Shown piece by piece: positions 62,854 through 64,000 of a stretch of DNA of 64,000 nt. The translations under genes were made by a program, and so were the position numbers. Origin of the DNA: Planctomycetia bacterium. Its GTDB lineage: Bacteria > Planctomycetota > Phycisphaerae > UBA1845 > UTPLA1. The DNA lies in the NCBI GenBank assembly GCA_015075745.1, contig JABTTW010000003.1, positions 1 through 64,000 of the forward strand, read 5' to 3'. The notes beneath the pieces were generated by a model. The model saw only the letters and a list, made by a program, of their open reading frames with translations, made no database searches and was not told the origin of the DNA. The stretch's first letter is position 1; every line of letters starts with the position of its first letter.

Positions 62854-64000
62854 ATGAATCACCGAATCATCATGCAATACGGCGGCGTCGTCATGGTTCT
62901 CGTCAGCGGGATCATGATTCTGGTCGCCGCGGGTGTTTACCTGATGGCGCTGATTCGGGGTTCGACGCTCGACGCCTTTGCGCATCAGGCGCTGTCGATT
63001 ACAGGGCTGGGCGGGCTGCTGATCGGCGTGCCGACCTGGCTGCTCAATCGCGGCGGCTCGAAGTTTCTCTCTCGGAAAGAGGCGATGCTGCTGGTGGCGG
63101 GCACGTGGGTCGTCGGCGCGGCACTTGCGGGCATGCCTTATTACCTCTGGGCGAAGTGGAAGGCCACCGGGGTGAATCGCCACGTTTTCCAGCATTTCGT
63201 CAGTTGCTACTTCGAGGCGATGAGCGGCCTGACGACGACCGGCGCGACGGTGCTGAGCGACATCGAGTCCATGCCGCGTTCGCTATTAGTCTGGCGGGCG
63301 ATCACGCACTGGCTGGGCGGGCTGGGCATCGTGGTTTTGTTCGTGGCCGTGCTGCCCGGGCTGGGGGTGGGCGGGAAGCGCATGTTCATGATTGAGGCGC
63401 CCGGCCCGGCGCCGGAGGGTCTTGTTCCGAAGATCCGCGAGACGGCGAAGAGCCTTTGGTACATCTATCTGGGATTGACGGCGGTGCAGGTGCTGGCGCT
63501 GCTGCCGTTCATGAGCCTTTACGAATCGATCTGTCATACATTCGCGACCCTGGCGACGGGTGGATTCAGCACGCGGAACGCCAGCATAGGGGCGTTTCAC
63601 GATCAGCCGATGGTGGATGTGATCGTGGTGTTTTTCATGATTCTGGCGGGCGCGAATTTCGGGCTTTACTACCGGATCACCCACGGCGACTGGCGGAGCG
63701 TGCTTCGAGATCCTGAGCTCCGCCTTTATCTTCTGGTTCTCGCCGTATCCGCGGGCATCGTGTCATCGGTCGTTTACTTCGATCGTCAGCCCATCGAGCT
63801 TACGGACGGGACGGTTCTCGAAGCCACCGCGATTGAGGCCGCCCGGCAGGGTGTGGTGACGACGGTCTCCGTCCAGACGACGACCGGTTTTTGCACGAGC
63901 AATTACAACGGTTGGCCGTTTCTCGCGCAGGGGATGCTGGTGCTGCTCATGTTCATCGGAGGCTGTAGCGGCTCGACGGCCGGCGGGATCAAGGTCGTTC
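62854..64000 (+). CDS. trkH: TrkH-type potassium uptake channel (3' partial)
   Basis: The gene starts at ATG 62854 and runs off the window after about 382 codons. Multiple hydrophobic helices are seen, with selectivity-filter segments FEAMSGLTTTGATVL near residue 121 and TLATGGFSTRNASIGAF near 231, and a later one, VQTTTGFCTSNYNGW near 346. The final GGCSGSTAGGIKVV is the conserved region before the last helices. It forms the membrane channel of the Trk system, regulated by the TrkA encoded just upstream. Confidence 0.88.
   Translation, partial: MNHRIIMQYGGVVMVLVSGIMILVAAGVYLMALIRGSTLDAFAHQALSITGLGGLLIGVPTWLLNRGGSKFLSRKEAMLLVAGTWVVGAALAGMPYYLWAKWKATGVNRHVFQHFVSCYFEAMSGLTTTGATVLSDIESMPRSLLVWRAITHWLGGLGIVVLFVAVLPGLGVGGKRMFMIEAPGPAPEGLVPKIRETAKSLWYIYLGLTAVQVLALLPFMSLYESICHTFATLATGGFSTRNASIGAFHDQPMVDVIVVFFMILAGANFGLYYRITHGDWRSVLRDPELRLYLLVLAVSAGIVSSVVYFDRQPIELTDGTVLEATAIEAARQGVVTTVSVQTTTGFCTSNYNGWPFLAQGMLVLLMFIGGCSGSTAGGIKVV

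Overview
The window looks like part of a planctomycete chromosome, probably of the Phycisphaerae or a related lineage, with moderate to high GC. Supporting signs are secreted proteins ending in dockerin-like tails, Cys-rich GACC-repeat and Kelch proteins, a PEP-CTERM protein, an H-x9-DG pseudopilin, an ECF sigma factor divergent from a membrane Ser/Thr kinase, SpoVG with a zinc-ribbon insert, a CGYDLTGN zinc-ribbon membrane protein and D-x-N-x-NGIPDECE repeats. No assignment was tested by database search; all rest on motifs, lengths and gene order.

Bases 1-24500 are an accessory region rich in defence genes. After the 3' end of a secreted protein and a strong terminator comes a complete QatABCD anti-phage operon (635-5503). 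Next is a 644-residue protein with a PD-(D/E)XK-like signature and no family I recognise (6023-7957). A decayed stretch follows (8150-8775) with the end of a VELKRP-type nuclease domain and a truncated ArdC-N-like gene. The centrepiece is a five-gene, fully overlapping minus-strand operon (20213 down to 8886): SF1 helicase with a C-terminal Vsr/DUF559-like nuclease, membrane coiled-coil protein, McrB-like NTPase with its own membrane segment and coiled coil, McrC/DUF2357-like protein, and Hsp70-like protein. This matches the CoCoNuT (coiled-coil nuclease tandem) type IV restriction architecture. Two active sites look degenerate. An AbiTii gene (22191-23018), several small planctomycete genes and a possible integrase tail (24219-24494) end the island.

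Bases 24500-41000 return to chromosomal and cell-envelope genes: sigma factor/kinase pair, haem-motif secreted protein, GACC-repeat dockerin protein, spoVG-ispE, tRNA-Leu, CAP-domain lipoprotein, PEP-CTERM protein, PEP-synthase-like ATP-grasp protein, rpsU and a methyltransferase.

Bases 41000-50000 hold tRNA-Val and tRNA-Lys, cystathionine beta-synthase, a possible structured small RNA with a strong terminator, and a cobalamin riboswitch with its own terminator. The riboswitch precedes a secreted dockerin-type protein and a pseudopilin, an unusual target for B12 control. A Smr-less MutS2 and a DUF1702-like protein follow. A dispersed repeat occurs near 35.8 kb and 49.3 kb.

Bases 50000-64000 hold methylmalonate-semialdehyde dehydrogenase divergent from beta-ureidopropionase, a two-gene nucleotidyltransferase module, a large Kelch protein, a membrane spermidine-synthase/TPR fusion, ndk, a TPR protein, trkA and the start of trkH.
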